A stretch of 64,000 nucleotides of DNA from Guptibacillus hwajinpoensis (GCF_020171785.1 NZ_JAIVAE010000009.1:62001-126000), one strand, 5' to 3'. Counted from the first letter of the stretch, positions 8,059 through 16,531 are shown. The notes: generated by a model from the letters alone, not told the origin. Translations and numbers: made by a program.

Positions 8059-8523
8059 ATGGCATTTTGGAGGAAAAAGAATGAAAACCGCAAAGTGGAT
8101 CACCCTACGATGATAGAAGCAAGCCTTCATGAAATACGGCAGGCGGTCGGTAAATTCGCAGAAAAGAAACGTGATGGTATTTCGTTAAAAGTTCTTGTAA
8201 AAGATAACAATGAACTCGATGCTTCTTTTCTTATATCTCACCTTGGAGGTATTCCGTCTAAACCATTTTATATGTCGAAAGAGACGTTTGAACTTTTTGA
8301 AGAACAACACCGCCATATTCCATTTTGGATTGATACAGTTCAGAGAGCTGTGGACTCATACATTCATTCTGAGAAAGAAGCTCCAGTCATCGAAGGAGAT
8401 CCTTTTCAGAAAATCAGCTTTTTTAAACTGGAAAAGAAAGCTCTCTTAACAGAACGACCCCCACTGGATTTCTATTATACTGAGCAAGAGGGAATGGTTT
8501 CTCATCGAAAACCAGAAAAATAA
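8059..8523 (+). CDS. Unknown protein, first gene of PspA operon
   Basis: A soluble 154-residue protein with a basic N-terminus (MAFWRKKNENRK), then a mixed alpha/beta region and no membrane segment or cysteine. I do not recognise the family. By position it could correspond to YjfI-like partners found beside PspA homologues in other bacteria, but this is only inference from context. ATG 8059 follows GGGGAGGTG at the right distance; the longer frame from 7999 has no ribosome site. It is followed after 55 bases by the DUF4178-like gene. Confidence 0.72.
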   Translation: MAFWRKKNENRKVDHPTMIEASLHEIRQAVGKFAEKKRDGISLKVLVKDNNELDASFLISHLGGIPSKPFYMSKETFELFEEQHRHIPFWIDTVQRAVDSYIHSEKEAPVIEGDPFQKISFFKLEKKALLTERPPLDFYYTEQEGMVSHRKPEK

Positions 8524-8578
8524 CCGGAACTTTTATAGCGATGATTCGTATAAAGCTTTGAGGATGGGAGGCGAGGGT

Positions 8579-9085
8579 ATGAGTTTTTTATCAAAATTAT
8601 TCGGAAAGAAGGAAGAAAACACGATTAAAGAAAGGACCGTTTTTTCAATTCAAGTTGGTGATATCGTCACTTATGATCTAGAAGATTATGAAGTTGTGGG
8701 ATCACTGACGTATCAGGATAATGGCTATAAGTGGTACGCCTACCAGCTGAAATCGGGAGCATCCTCGGTATGGCTAAGTGCCGAAATGGATGACGAACTT
8801 GAGCTAGGCATTTATCGTAATGTGAAGGAAAAGCTGGCAAGACCCATACCAGAAAAGCTAACCATAGACGATGTTACGTATTATAGAGAAGAACATGGTC
8901 GAGCAAAAGTGTTAGGGACTGGGCGTGGTAGTAATTTAAATGGGCAGGAAGTAGAATACCACGATTTTTCAAATGAAGATGAAACAAACTTTCTATCAAT
9001 AGAAATTTGGGGTTCTGAAGTAGAAGTAAGCAAAGGGTATGCTATTGAAGAATATGAGATTAAAATTCTTGCTGGAAGTAAATGA
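8579..9085 (+). CDS. DUF4178-like protein
   Basis: A 168-residue soluble, beta-rich acidic protein. It opens with MSFLSKLFGKKEE, an amphipathic basic start that is common in membrane-peripheral proteins, then has VGDIVTYDLEDYEVVGSLTY and a repeated pattern of short strands with tryptophans (YKWYAYQL, SSVWLSAE, LSIEIWGSEVEVSKG) that matches my memory of DUF4178. Proteins of this family occur next to PspA, DUF350 and spermidine-synthase-like genes. The start at 8579 follows GGGAGGCG; the frame from 8558 lacks a site. Fifteen bases separate it from the pspA-like gene. Confidence 0.8.
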   Translation: MSFLSKLFGKKEENTIKERTVFSIQVGDIVTYDLEDYEVVGSLTYQDNGYKWYAYQLKSGASSVWLSAEMDDELELGIYRNVKEKLARPIPEKLTIDDVTYYREEHGRAKVLGTGRGSNLNGQEVEYHDFSNEDETNFLSIEIWGSEVEVSKGYAIEEYEIKILAGSK

Positions 9086-9099
9086 GAGGATGATAGCAA

Positions 9100-9771
9100 A
9101 TGTTTAATATGTTCAAACGAGTTAAAACGATCATGTCTTCTGAATTAAATGCTGCACTAGATAAGGCGGAAGATCCGGTAAAGATGCTAGAACAGTTTAT
9201 GAGGGATATGGAAGCAGATATTCGAGATGCTGAAACAGCAGTAGCGAAACAAATATCGAATGAGAAAATGTTGAAAAAGAAATGGGACGATGCGAACGCA
9301 ATGGTTTCAAAGCGCCAGGATCAAGCGATGAAAGCATTGGAATCTGACAATGATGATTTAGCCAGAAGAGCGCTTCAAGACAAAAAAGATCATGAAGCAA
9401 AAGCGGAAACACTGAAGACATCTTATGAAAGAGCCAAGACTGATGCAGATTCTCTTCGTTCAAAGTTAGATGAGATGAAAGAAGAGTATCGTCAAATGCA
9501 GCTGAAGAAAGATAGTCTAAAGGCTCGTGCAGAGTCAGCCAAAACGAAAACGAAGATAAATCGTGCCATGTCTGATATTGGCGGTGATGATTCGAAACGT
9601 GGTTTTGAACGGATGGAGGAAAAAGTTCTTCAGTACGAAGCTGAAGCTGAGACAAGTGAAGATATGCGTTCGAAAAGTCGCTCTCTTGATGATGAGCTTG
9701 ATGCACTTGACAAAAATGACGGTATCGATGATGAATTGGCAGAGCTTAAGAAAAAAATGGGGAAAGAATAA
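9100..9771 (+). CDS. PspA/IM30 family protein
   Basis: A 223-residue, almost entirely helical coiled-coil protein. It begins with an amphipathic helix (MFNMFKRVKTIMSSELNAAL) and continues with DKAEDPVKMLEQFMRDME, the signature of PspA/IM30/LiaH proteins, which form ESCRT-III-like polymers on damaged membranes. It is closer in genetic setting to E. coli YjfJ than to B. subtilis LiaH, because it is flanked by DUF4178, DUF350 and aminopropyltransferase genes rather than lia genes. Its last codons form one arm of a hairpin that overlaps the stop. Confidence 0.93.
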   Translation: MFNMFKRVKTIMSSELNAALDKAEDPVKMLEQFMRDMEADIRDAETAVAKQISNEKMLKKKWDDANAMVSKRQDQAMKALESDNDDLARRALQDKKDHEAKAETLKTSYERAKTDADSLRSKLDEMKEEYRQMQLKKDSLKARAESAKTKTKINRAMSDIGGDDSKRGFERMEEKVLQYEAEAETSEDMRSKSRSLDDELDALDKNDGIDDELAELKKKMGKE

Positions 9772-9790
9772 GCTTTCCCCTTAAATGGGG
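9759..9790 (+). other. Mutually exclusive hairpins at the pspA stop
   Basis: GGGGAAAG (9759-9766) pairs perfectly with CTTTCCCC (9773-9780) across the pspA stop. The same CCCC can pair instead with GGGG (9787-9790), which belongs to the ribosome-binding region of the next gene. No T run follows, so it is not a standard terminator. Confidence 0.55.
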
Positions 9791-9797
9791 TGGAAGA

Positions 9798-10358
9798 ATG
9801 AAATGGCTCACTGGATTACTGACAGCATTCATTCTGCTCTTATCGGCATGTGGGATTACGAAGGATATTCAAGAAATCGTCGAAGATCGCTATCAGCTTG
9901 AAGATGTCGTTGAAAGCAGCGTGGATTCAAGCGATGTCTCAAAGGTTTACAATGCTGAGGAAGATATCCCTACTGTTGCCTCCTACTTACAGGAACAAAT
10001 AAAGCCGAATGAAGTCAGTGAATTAAAAGAAGGCAAACAAATTCTCGTTTATGATGACTATATCGTAACGTTGCAAGAAAATGATGACGCATCGAATACC
10101 CTCGTCGAAGTCGCTACAGTTGGATTTGTACGAGATAACTACCAACCTAATTTCTTTGATGGGTTACTAGCTTATTATATTCTAGATGAAATACTAGATG
10201 TAGATGACTGGGGGAAAAAACAAAAAAACCGCTGTTTGAACGCAACCGGGAATTGTTATGGAGGATATGGCGCCACGGGTGGTACATATAAAGGACCGAC
10301 AACGATTCCGTCTTTTCGAGGATCGAGTCGCGGTGGCGGTCCGGGAACAGGGAAATAA
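9798..10358 (+). CDS. DUF4247-like lipoprotein
   Basis: A 186-residue lipoprotein: the signal peptide MKWLTGLLTAFILLLSAC ends in a lipobox with Cys18 as the lipidated residue. The mature part is acidic and helical to about residue 140; a basic linker and a glycine-rich tail with two cysteines follow (NRCLNATGNCYGGYG and a Gly/Ser-rich end). I believe this is the DUF4247 family, which recurs beside DUF350 and spermidine-synthase-like genes. It would sit on the outer face of the membrane. Twenty-six bases separate it from the pspA stop, with alternative RNA hairpins in between. Confidence 0.82.
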   Translation: MKWLTGLLTAFILLLSACGITKDIQEIVEDRYQLEDVVESSVDSSDVSKVYNAEEDIPTVASYLQEQIKPNEVSELKEGKQILVYDDYIVTLQENDDASNTLVEVATVGFVRDNYQPNFFDGLLAYYILDEILDVDDWGKKQKNRCLNATGNCYGGYGATGGTYKGPTTIPSFRGSSRGGGPGTGK

Positions 10359-10377
10359 TTGAAGGAGGATCATCTTA

Positions 10378-10773
10378 ATGGGACCATTTTTATTAACATT
10401 TATTTATTTTATTGCAGCGATTGTTGTTGTAGTTGTTGGATTAATAATTTTTGAATTGATTACGACAAAATACAAGGATTGGGAACAAGTTGAAAACGGA
10501 AATACGGCAGTTGCGCTATCCATAGGTGGTAAGATTATTGGAATTTGTCTTATCTTAGCTTTCGCTATTTATCATAGTTCAGATGTTCTCGATACAGTCA
10601 TATGGGGGGCTTATGGCGTGGTTCTTCAATTGGTGGCTTATTATATCTTTGATTTTCTTACAAGGCGTTTCTCAGTGGAACAAAAGCTTAGTGAAGGTGT
10701 TGTATCAGTAGGTGTACTCTCCATGTGCGTTTCCATTGGTCTAGCATTAGTAGTAGGAGCATCAATCACGTAA
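10378..10773 (+). CDS. DUF350 membrane protein
   Basis: A 131-residue protein with about four membrane helices and very short loops, fitting DUF350 (YjfL-like). The first helix is strongly hydrophobic (IYFIAAIVVVVVGLIIFELI), followed by a polar segment TTKYKDWEQVENGNTAVALSI and the repeated glycine/serine pattern of the family. No function is established to my knowledge; the association with PspA-like and polyamine enzymes suggests a membrane partner of that system. The ribosome site is GAAGGAGG before ATG 10378, and the next gene follows after 30 bases. Confidence 0.85.
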   Translation: MGPFLLTFIYFIAAIVVVVVGLIIFELITTKYKDWEQVENGNTAVALSIGGKIIGICLILAFAIYHSSDVLDTVIWGAYGVVLQLVAYYIFDFLTRRFSVEQKLSEGVVSVGVLSMCVSIGLALVVGASIT

Positions 10774-10803
10774 AAAAGAAATGAACAGCTGAAGGTGAAA
10801 GTC

Positions 10804-12348
10804 ATGAGCAGGACGTTTAGTAAAAGCAGTCAGTTGTACTGGGCTTCAGGAATTGTATCGATCTGCGGAATTATTTTTGAAGTGCTGTTCGGCGCTCTAG
10901 GATCATACATACTAGGTGATGGTGTAAAGCAATATACGTTAACCATTTCGCTCTTTCTGACTGGAATGGGGATTGGCGCATCCCTGAGTGAAAAAGTTGT
11001 AAAAAACTTGATTACAAGATTTATTGCGATAGAACTTCTTATTGGTGTGATAGGTGGATTTTCTAGTTTTACTGTGTTTGGAATTATGGCAATTGCAGGA
11101 GAAGAAGCAACTACTATTGTACTCTATACGACCATTCTTATTGTAGGCGGATTAACGGGCCTTGAACTACCAATTTTGATCCGAAAAGCGAATGAAATTG
11201 GTGTAGAAATGAATAAAAGTACAGCAAGAGTGCTCTTTTCTGACTATGCAGGAGGGCTTGTAGGGGGGCTATTATTTGCCTTTTACCTTCGACCAGAATT
11301 TGGGCTTGTAAAATCAGCTTTCCTTGTCGCTCTCGTGAACATTCTTGTGGCATTTTGGATGATTTATTCATTTCGAAAAGAGATCGTTTATCAAGCTGTT
11401 TATATTGGAATAGCAATCCTTTTGTTCTTACTAATGGTTGTCGGTACAATTTTCGGTGAGGAAATGGCTTTCTCTTTTGAGCAGCGTTTATACAAAGATC
11501 CAATTATTTATTCGGAAGAAACTTCTTATCAAAAAATCACCTTAACGAGGGAACAGGGAGATCTTAGACTTTTTTTGAACGGACAGCTTCAGTTTAGTTC
11601 AAGTGATGAACATCGATACCATGAAACGCTCGTTCACATCCCGATGGCGACAGTTCAAAATGCTGAAAATGTATTATTACTGGGAGGCGGAGATGGACTA
11701 GCTGTTCGAGAGCTTTTAAAATATGATCGCGTGAAATCGATAACAGTAGTGGATTTAGATCCTGAAATGGTGACACTTGCGAAAGAACATCACTTATTGA
11801 CGGAATTAAATAAGCATGCACTTGAAGATAAACGTGTCCAAATACGTAATGAAGATGCTTTTCAATACATTAAGGAAGAACAAAAAACGTTTGATGTAAT
11901 TATTGCTGATCTTCCTGATCCAAATAATGAATCGTTAAACAAATTGTATACGTGGGAATTCTATTCGTTGTTACGTAATCATTTGGAAATCAACGGAGCG
12001 TTAATGGTACAAGCAACAAGTCCATTGTTTGCAAGAGAAGCTTATTGGACAATTGATCGCACGATCGCAGAGACTGGTTTAATCACTTCCAATTACCACG
12101 TCGATATCCCAAGTTTCGGAGACTGGGGTTTTGTGATGGCTACAAGAGAGCCGGTCGATCCAGAGAAGCTAAAGCTTACTGTAAAAACCAAATTTCTATC
12201 AAGTGAGATGATTCCTTCCCTTAGCGTGTTTGGGAAAGATGAAGATCAACAGATGATGAAAGAAGGGAAAGAGGTTCGATTTGAACCGAATACACTTATT
12301 CAACCTCATCTAATCGAAAAATACGAACGAGCATGGTTGTATTACTAG
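10804..12348 (+). CDS. Membrane-anchored spermidine-synthase-like aminopropyltransferase
   Basis: A 514-residue fusion: about seven membrane helices in residues 1-220, then a cytosolic spermidine-synthase fold. The catalytic half keeps the substrate region FLNGQLQFSSSDEHRYHE, the nucleotide loop LLLGGGDGLAVRE (around residue 294), the ribose-binding acidic VVDLDPEMV, and the catalytic aspartate motif IIADLPDP. These are the residues that bind decarboxylated SAM and polyamine in true synthases, so it is probably active. It ends the PspA operon. ATG 10804 follows GAAGGTGAA; a GTG at 10795 is an alternative. The acceptor, whether free polyamine or something at the membrane, is unknown. Confidence 0.9.
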   Translation: MSRTFSKSSQLYWASGIVSICGIIFEVLFGALGSYILGDGVKQYTLTISLFLTGMGIGASLSEKVVKNLITRFIAIELLIGVIGGFSSFTVFGIMAIAGEEATTIVLYTTILIVGGLTGLELPILIRKANEIGVEMNKSTARVLFSDYAGGLVGGLLFAFYLRPEFGLVKSAFLVALVNILVAFWMIYSFRKEIVYQAVYIGIAILLFLLMVVGTIFGEEMAFSFEQRLYKDPIIYSEETSYQKITLTREQGDLRLFLNGQLQFSSSDEHRYHETLVHIPMATVQNAENVLLLGGGDGLAVRELLKYDRVKSITVVDLDPEMVTLAKEHHLLTELNKHALEDKRVQIRNEDAFQYIKEEQKTFDVIIADLPDPNNESLNKLYTWEFYSLLRNHLEINGALMVQATSPLFAREAYWTIDRTIAETGLITSNYHVDIPSFGDWGFVMATREPVDPEKLKLTVKTKFLSSEMIPSLSVFGKDEDQQMMKEGKEVRFEPNTLIQPHLIEKYERAWLYY

Positions 12349-12371
12349 TTTAGATCATTACTCAAAGGGAA

Positions 12372-12401
12372 TTTACTGACTAGAGTCAATCCTTCTATAT
12401 T
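12372..12401 (+). promoter_or_regulatory. Candidate promoter of ytkL
   Basis: TTTACT (12372-12377) and TATATT (12396-12401) are 18 bases apart in the 98-base gap after the polyamine operon. Confidence 0.35.
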
Positions 12402-12446
12402 TTTCATGGAGGTTGAAAATTCCAACCGTTAAAGGAGCGATACCAA

Positions 12447-13127
12447 ATGAAAGTTACATTTCATGGTCATTCAGTTGTTGAGATTGTTACGGAAAAAGCA
12501 AAAATTTTAATTGATCCTTTTATTTCAGGTAATGGACAATGTAAGTTAGACGCTAGCGAAGTGAAGTGCGACGTTATTTTATTGACACACGGACATAATG
12601 ATCACGTCGGAGATACAGTTGATATTGCGAAACGAAATGATGCTTTAGTCGTAGCTCCATTTGAATTGGCTACATACCTTGAATTTAAAGGGGTTAATGC
12701 TCATCCTATGGCAATTGGTGGCGCTCACGAATTTGAATTTGGTAAGGTGAAGTTAACGCAAGCATTCCATGGCTCAAGCTATACAGAAGAAGAAAATCAG
12801 CAAATTATTTACACGGGCATGCCATCAGGTATTCTGTTTAGTGCAGAAGGAAAAACGGTTTATCACGCTGGTGATACAGGACTCTTTTCAGATATGAAGC
12901 TATTGTCTGAGAAGTCGATTGATCTTGCGTTCTTACCGATTGGTGATAATTTTACAATGGGACCAGAGGACGCTGCTGTTGCTGCGAAATGGATTAACGC
13001 AGATGTAACTGTCCCAATTCACTACAATACATTTCCACTTATTGAACAAGATGGTGAGGCGTTTGCAGATAGCCTTAAAGGAACGAGAGGTAAAGTTTTA
13101 CAATCAGGCGAAACAATCGAATTATAA
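12447..13127 (+). CDS. ytkL: UPF0173 metal-dependent hydrolase (beta-lactamase fold)
   Basis: A 226-residue metallo-beta-lactamase-fold protein. The zinc motif HGHNDHVGD is near residue 50, with further ligand regions at HGSSYTEE (about 110), [10 protein letters not shown] (about 140) and a C-terminal PIHYNTFP (about 193). This matches the compact UPF0173/YtkL family of the RNase Z-like branch; the substrate is unknown to me. It sits upstream of ytoI, in the same neighbourhood as B. subtilis ytkL. The ribosome site is AAAGGAG. The gene ends inside a long inverted repeat that acts as terminator. Confidence 0.92.
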   Translation: MKVTFHGHSVVEIVTEKAKILIDPFISGNGQCKLDASEVKCDVILLTHGHNDHVGDTVDIAKRNDALVVAPFELATYLEFKGVNAHPMAIGGAHEFEFGKVKLTQAFHGSSYTEEENQQIIYTGMPSGILFSAEGKTVYHAGDTGLFSDMKLLSEKSIDLAFLPIGDNFTMGPEDAAVAAKWINADVTVPIHYNTFPLIEQDGEAFADSLKGTRGKVLQSGETIEL

Positions 13128-13169
13128 TCCAACACAAAACCGATGCACTGCATCGGTTTTGTGTTGGAT
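13127..13169. terminator. Long inverted repeat after ytkL
   Basis: Bases 13127-13147 pair perfectly with 13149-13169, giving a near loopless 20-bp stem. The GC-rich core CCGATGCA/TGCATCGG followed by TTTT can act as a terminator in either direction; the last base of the stop codon is in the stem. Confidence 0.8.
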
Positions 13170-13231
13170 AAGCGTATTAAATTAGCCAATTCAAACATAT
13201 CCTTTTAGAAAGGCTGTAGGGGGGAATTGGT

Positions 13232-13468
13232 GTGAAACAACGATTGTTTTTATCTGTGTTGTGTATTTTGTTTTTAATGTATGATGCTGTACCACGTTTT
13301 CAAATTGATTTAACGCTTGAAGGTGCTTTCTTTAGTCTCTGGCTTCTCTTTGCTGTCATGGCGCTTGGTGGAAATCTTGCTGGCTTGTTCTTTGGGAGAA
13401 GAGAAACTCAGTTTATAACAGAAGAGGATTTACCAGTTGATTTAAGAAAAAAACAATACAGTCGTTGA
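13232..13468 (+). CDS. Small membrane protein of unknown function
   Basis: A 78-residue protein with a GTG start (13232) after GGGGGAA. Two hydrophobic helices are visible (residues 3-16 and about 30-54, with FFSLWLLFAVMALGGNLAGLFFG), followed by a charged cytosolic tail. I do not recognise it. It lies between ytkL and ytoI on the same strand and has its own ribosome site, which supports expression. Confidence 0.62.
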   Translation: MKQRLFLSVLCILFLMYDAVPRFQIDLTLEGAFFSLWLLFAVMALGGNLAGLFFGRRETQFITEEDLPVDLRKKQYSR

Positions 13469-13575
13469 AGTTATAGGGATGAGTTATGTATAATGAAGTC
13501 AATTCAAACACCACTATAACAGAAGTAGCATATCTACTGATACAGATGTGAACGTAGAAAGTATGGTGAAAGAAA

Positions 13576-14886
13576 TTGACAACGAAACATGAACAGATTC
13601 TCGAATATATTGAGACGCTAGAAGTGGGAAGTAAAATATCTGTGCGTCAAATTGCAAGAGAGCTGAAAGTGAGTGAAGGGACAGCCTATCGAGCGATCAA
13701 GGATGCTGAAAATAAAGGTACGGTCAGCACAATTGAACGTGTGGGCACAATCCGAATTACAAAAAAAGAAAAAGAAAACATTGAAAAACTCACTTATGCT
13801 GAAGTGGTGAACGTAGTGGATGGACAAGTGCTTGGAGGGAGAAACGGCCTACATAAAACCCTTCACAAGTTCGTTATCGGAGCGATGAAATTGGAAGCAA
13901 TGATGCGCTATGTTGATCCTGGGAGTTTACTCATCGTAGGTAATCGAGACAATGTTCACAAAATTGCACTTGAAGCAGGCGCCGCCGTTTTGATTACGGG
14001 TGGATTTGACGCGCAGGACGATGTGAAAAAAATGGCAGATGCCTATGATTTACCGATTATTTCAACATCCTACGATTCCTTTACAGTAGCCACCATGATT
14101 AATCGAGCGATATATGACCGGTTGATCAAAAAGGAAATTGCTTTAGTTAGTGATATCTTAACGCCACTTACGAAAACAAGTTTTCTGGTTACGACGGAAA
14201 ACGTAGGTCGCTGGCACGAGTTAAATGAGAAAACGCTCCATAGTCGTTATCCTGTTGTGGACCCCAATATGAAAGTGCAGGGTATTGTGACTTCAAAAGA
14301 TATTCTTGGAGAGCGTAACGAAACACCAATCTCAAAAGTAATGACGAAACATCCTTTGACAGTAAATGAACAAACATCGGTTGCATCTGCTGCCCATACA
14401 ATGATTTGGGAAGGAATCGAAATGCTGCCCGTTCTCGATCAATACCACCGACTGATAGGGATTATTAGTAGACAAGATGTGTTAAAAGCGCTTCAAATGA
14501 TTCAGCAACAGCCTCAAATCGGTGAAACGTTTGATGACCTGATTACGAGTCAAATTAAAGATGTGTCAACACCATCAGAAAGTCGGTACAGCTGTGAAAT
14601 AACGCCACAAATGACAAGCCTACTTGGAACTTTATCATATGGGGTAGTGACTACCCTTGTAACCGAAGCTGGTAGCCGAGTATTAAAGAAATACAAAAAA
14701 GGTGATTTGGTTGTTGAAAATATTACGCTTTATTTTATAAAACCCGTTCAAATCGATCATACAATTGAAATTGTTCCTAAAGTACTCGAGGTCTCACGTA
14801 AATTTGGGAAGGTCGATGTTGAAATTTATCATGAAGGGTCAGTTGTAGGCAAGGCGCTCATGATGGCGCAGCTTATCGATCGATAA
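13576..14886 (+). CDS. ytoI: CBS-domain regulator YtoI (HTH, DRTGG, CBS pair, hotdog)
   Basis: A 436-residue multidomain protein. Residues 1-65 form a helix-turn-helix (SVRQIARELKVSEGTAYRAI), then a DRTGG-like domain around 70-180, two CBS repeats around 190-310 (VVDPNMKVQGIVTSKDIL and VLDQYHRLIGIISRQDVL), and a C-terminal MaoC/hotdog domain. The architecture equals B. subtilis YtoI, a putative ligand-sensing transcription factor; CBS pairs often bind adenine nucleotides. The TTG start at 13576 is chosen because the translation matches the YtoI N-terminus, although the ribosome site is weak. A terminator shared with ytpI follows. Confidence 0.9.
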   Translation: MTTKHEQILEYIETLEVGSKISVRQIARELKVSEGTAYRAIKDAENKGTVSTIERVGTIRITKKEKENIEKLTYAEVVNVVDGQVLGGRNGLHKTLHKFVIGAMKLEAMMRYVDPGSLLIVGNRDNVHKIALEAGAAVLITGGFDAQDDVKKMADAYDLPIISTSYDSFTVATMINRAIYDRLIKKEIALVSDILTPLTKTSFLVTTENVGRWHELNEKTLHSRYPVVDPNMKVQGIVTSKDILGERNETPISKVMTKHPLTVNEQTSVASAAHTMIWEGIEMLPVLDQYHRLIGIISRQDVLKALQMIQQQPQIGETFDDLITSQIKDVSTPSESRYSCEITPQMTSLLGTLSYGVVTTLVTEAGSRVLKKYKKGDLVVENITLYFIKPVQIDHTIEIVPKVLEVSRKFGKVDVEIYHEGSVVGKALMMAQLIDR

Positions 14887-14888
14887 AA

Positions 14889-14920
14889 AAACCGCCAACG
14901 AATGTGGCGGTTTCATTTTC
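14889..14920. terminator. Terminator between converging ytoI and ytpI
   Basis: AAACCGCCA (14889-14897) pairs with TGGCGGTTT (14905-14913); A and T runs flank it on both sides. Confidence 0.88.
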
Positions 14921-14936
14921 ATTATTCATATCGTGC

Positions 14937-15242
14937 TTAATTTTGCTTCATCATATTTGCCTCTTCAATGGCAAAAGGAAGGTAGTGACGGTATTTTTTG
15001 TAGCCGACTACAACGTTTGCAAGGCCGAGTAAAATAAAGACAGCAGCGACGATAAACGTTACAGTTGATAAAGAAACAGTGAGTGAATTAATCGCAAAAA
15101 AGATAAGGAACAGTCCTAATGCAATACTTGCTTTTGAATGAAGCCACTGTGTCGTTGCTACACCGCTATGACGTACAGCTTTCACTTTGTAGAACAAATA
15201 GAAAACAATTGAAAAAACAATAAAAATAACAAAGATAGGCAT
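14937..15242 (-). CDS. ytpI: YtpI-like membrane protein
   Basis: A 101-residue protein with three hydrophobic helices: residues 2-17, about 38-53 and about 60-82. Basic loops (KVKAVRHSG, GYKKYRHY) lie between and after them. Size, helix pattern and its location between ytoI and nrnA identify it as YtpI, whose function is unknown. On the minus strand it has GGAAAGCAGCC before the ATG. It is transcribed towards ytoI. Confidence 0.85.
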   Translation of the reverse strand: MPIFVIFIVFSIVFYLFYKVKAVRHSGVATTQWLHSKASIALGLFLIFFAINSLTVSLSTVTFIVAAVFILLGLANVVVGYKKYRHYLPFAIEEANMMKQN

Positions 15243-15350
15243 GGCTGCTTTCCTCCATATTCAAGGTTCTTTTCTATTGTATAGAAGATGATAGGGAAAA
15301 TCTATGTCAGAACAATAACAATTAGGAACGCAGTCGAAAGGAGAAGCTTC

Positions 15351-16286
15351 ATGAAAGAAAAAATACTAGATGCTATTGAACAATATGAAACGATTATTAT
15401 TCATCGCCACGTGCGTCCAGATCCTGATGCATTAGGATCACAAGGCGGTCTTGCTGAGCTTATTCGAACTTCTTTTCCTAAGAAGAAGGTCTATACTGTC
15501 GGTGAAGAAGAACCTTCACTCACATTTCTAAATCGAATGGACAAGATATCAAATGAGACTTATGAAGATGCCCTTGTCATTGTTTGTGATACGGCTAACC
15601 AGCCGCGTGTAAGTGATGAGCGCTATCGAAATGGCAAGCTTCTCATTAAAATTGATCATCATCCGAACGAAGATCCTTACGGTGATCTTCTATGGGTAGA
15701 TACCTCTTCAAGTTCTGTAAGTGAAATGATTGTTGATTTATATTTAACAGCAAAGGACCGAGGATACGAGCTATCCGAAAAAGGAGCTTTTCTTCTGTAT
15801 GCAGGAATTGTAGGGGATACTGGGCGTTTTATGTTTTCTAATACGACTCAACGTACCTTTATGTATGCTGGAGAGCTTTTAAAGTTTGGTGTTGACACGG
15901 GCTTTCTTTATAAAGAACTATACAGGACAGAGCAGCATATTGCCCGTTTAAATGGCTATGTTCTGCAACATTTTGAAACATCAGAAACGGGTGCAGGATG
16001 GATGAAAATCACAAAAGAAACCGTTGCTTCATACGGAGTAACCGCTAGCGAAGCATCCCAGCTAGTAAATAGTTTCTCCAATGTAGCGGGATTAAAAGCG
16101 TGGGTATTCTTTATTGAGGAGGCAGACCAAATTCGCGTTCGCCTTCGTTCGAAAGGTCCTGTTGTAAATCAAATCGCAGCACAGTTTAACGGAGGTGGAC
16201 ATCCAATGGCTGCGGGTGCCACAGTGTATACATGGGAAGAAGCGGACGAGGTTCTTGCTGAACTTGAAAAGGTGTGCAACGAGTAA
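15351..16286 (+). CDS. nrnA: Bifunctional oligoribonuclease / pAp phosphatase NrnA
   Basis: DHH/DHHA1 phosphoesterase of 311 residues that degrades 2-5 nt RNA fragments and dephosphorylates pAp. Motifs: RHVRPDPDALGS near residue 18, VIVCDTANQPR near 80, IDHHPNED near 104, the aspartate-containing GIVGDTGRFMFSNTT near 155, and the C-terminal DHHA1 motif FNGGGHPMAAGA near 285. The start at 15351 follows AAAGGAG at good spacing; the longer frame from 15288 adds 21 non-homologous residues. It lies divergent from ytpI and convergent with a small minus-strand gene. Confidence 0.95.
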   Translation: MKEKILDAIEQYETIIIHRHVRPDPDALGSQGGLAELIRTSFPKKKVYTVGEEEPSLTFLNRMDKISNETYEDALVIVCDTANQPRVSDERYRNGKLLIKIDHHPNEDPYGDLLWVDTSSSSVSEMIVDLYLTAKDRGYELSEKGAFLLYAGIVGDTGRFMFSNTTQRTFMYAGELLKFGVDTGFLYKELYRTEQHIARLNGYVLQHFETSETGAGWMKITKETVASYGVTASEASQLVNSFSNVAGLKAWVFFIEEADQIRVRLRSKGPVVNQIAAQFNGGGHPMAAGATVYTWEEADEVLAELEKVCNE

Positions 16287-16295
16287 GTCATAAAA

Positions 16296-16333
16296 AAGAC
16301 CGGTATCTCCTTTTTAAAGGGATTTCCGGTCTT
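16296..16333. terminator. Terminator between nrnA and a converging small gene
   Basis: AAGACCGG (16296-16303) pairs with CCGGTCTT (16326-16333). On the minus strand it is followed by a run of six U, so it mainly serves the small gene; the plus-strand tail (CCTTG) is poor. Confidence 0.75.
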
Positions 16334-16339
16334 CCTTGT

Positions 16340-16531
16340 TTACATCTGATCGTGTGATTTAGGAATAAACCATGAACCAAAGCTTGTCACGTCTTCGTGC
16401 ACGTCGATGTTAAGTGATTGCAGCTCCTTTTTAATAAGGGCAGTCATTTCATGGGACTCTGCGTAAGCGGATCGTCCATTCATTAGATCAGCGATTTTTG
16501 CTCTCGCGATTTGTTTGCGATCAATAACCAT
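16340..16531 (-). CDS. Small protein of 63 residues, possibly YtzJ-like
   Basis: A hydrophilic 63-residue product with an N-terminal basic helix (MVIDRKQIARAKIADLMNG) and a C-terminal part containing two tightly spaced aromatic residues (SFGSWFIPKSH). On the minus strand the ATG is preceded by GGAGGTGG at good spacing, and a strong terminator follows, both supporting a real gene. Its place downstream of ytrI fits a small conserved Bacillus protein (YtzJ by position), but I cannot confirm the name. No domain is recognised. Confidence 0.72.
   Translation of the reverse strand: MVIDRKQIARAKIADLMNGRSAYAESHEMTALIKKELQSLNIDVHEDVTSFGSWFIPKSHDQM

Noticed and set aside
9197-9706. 169-codon minus-strand frame opposite the PspA-like gene
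   Set aside because: The plus-strand gene is a clear PspA/IM30 homologue; the antisense product is low complexity (His/Leu/Ser) and lacks a ribosome site.
12402-12446. Small inverted repeat GGTTG/CAACC before ytkL as a regulator site
   Set aside because: Only 5 bp with a 6-base loop; expected by chance.
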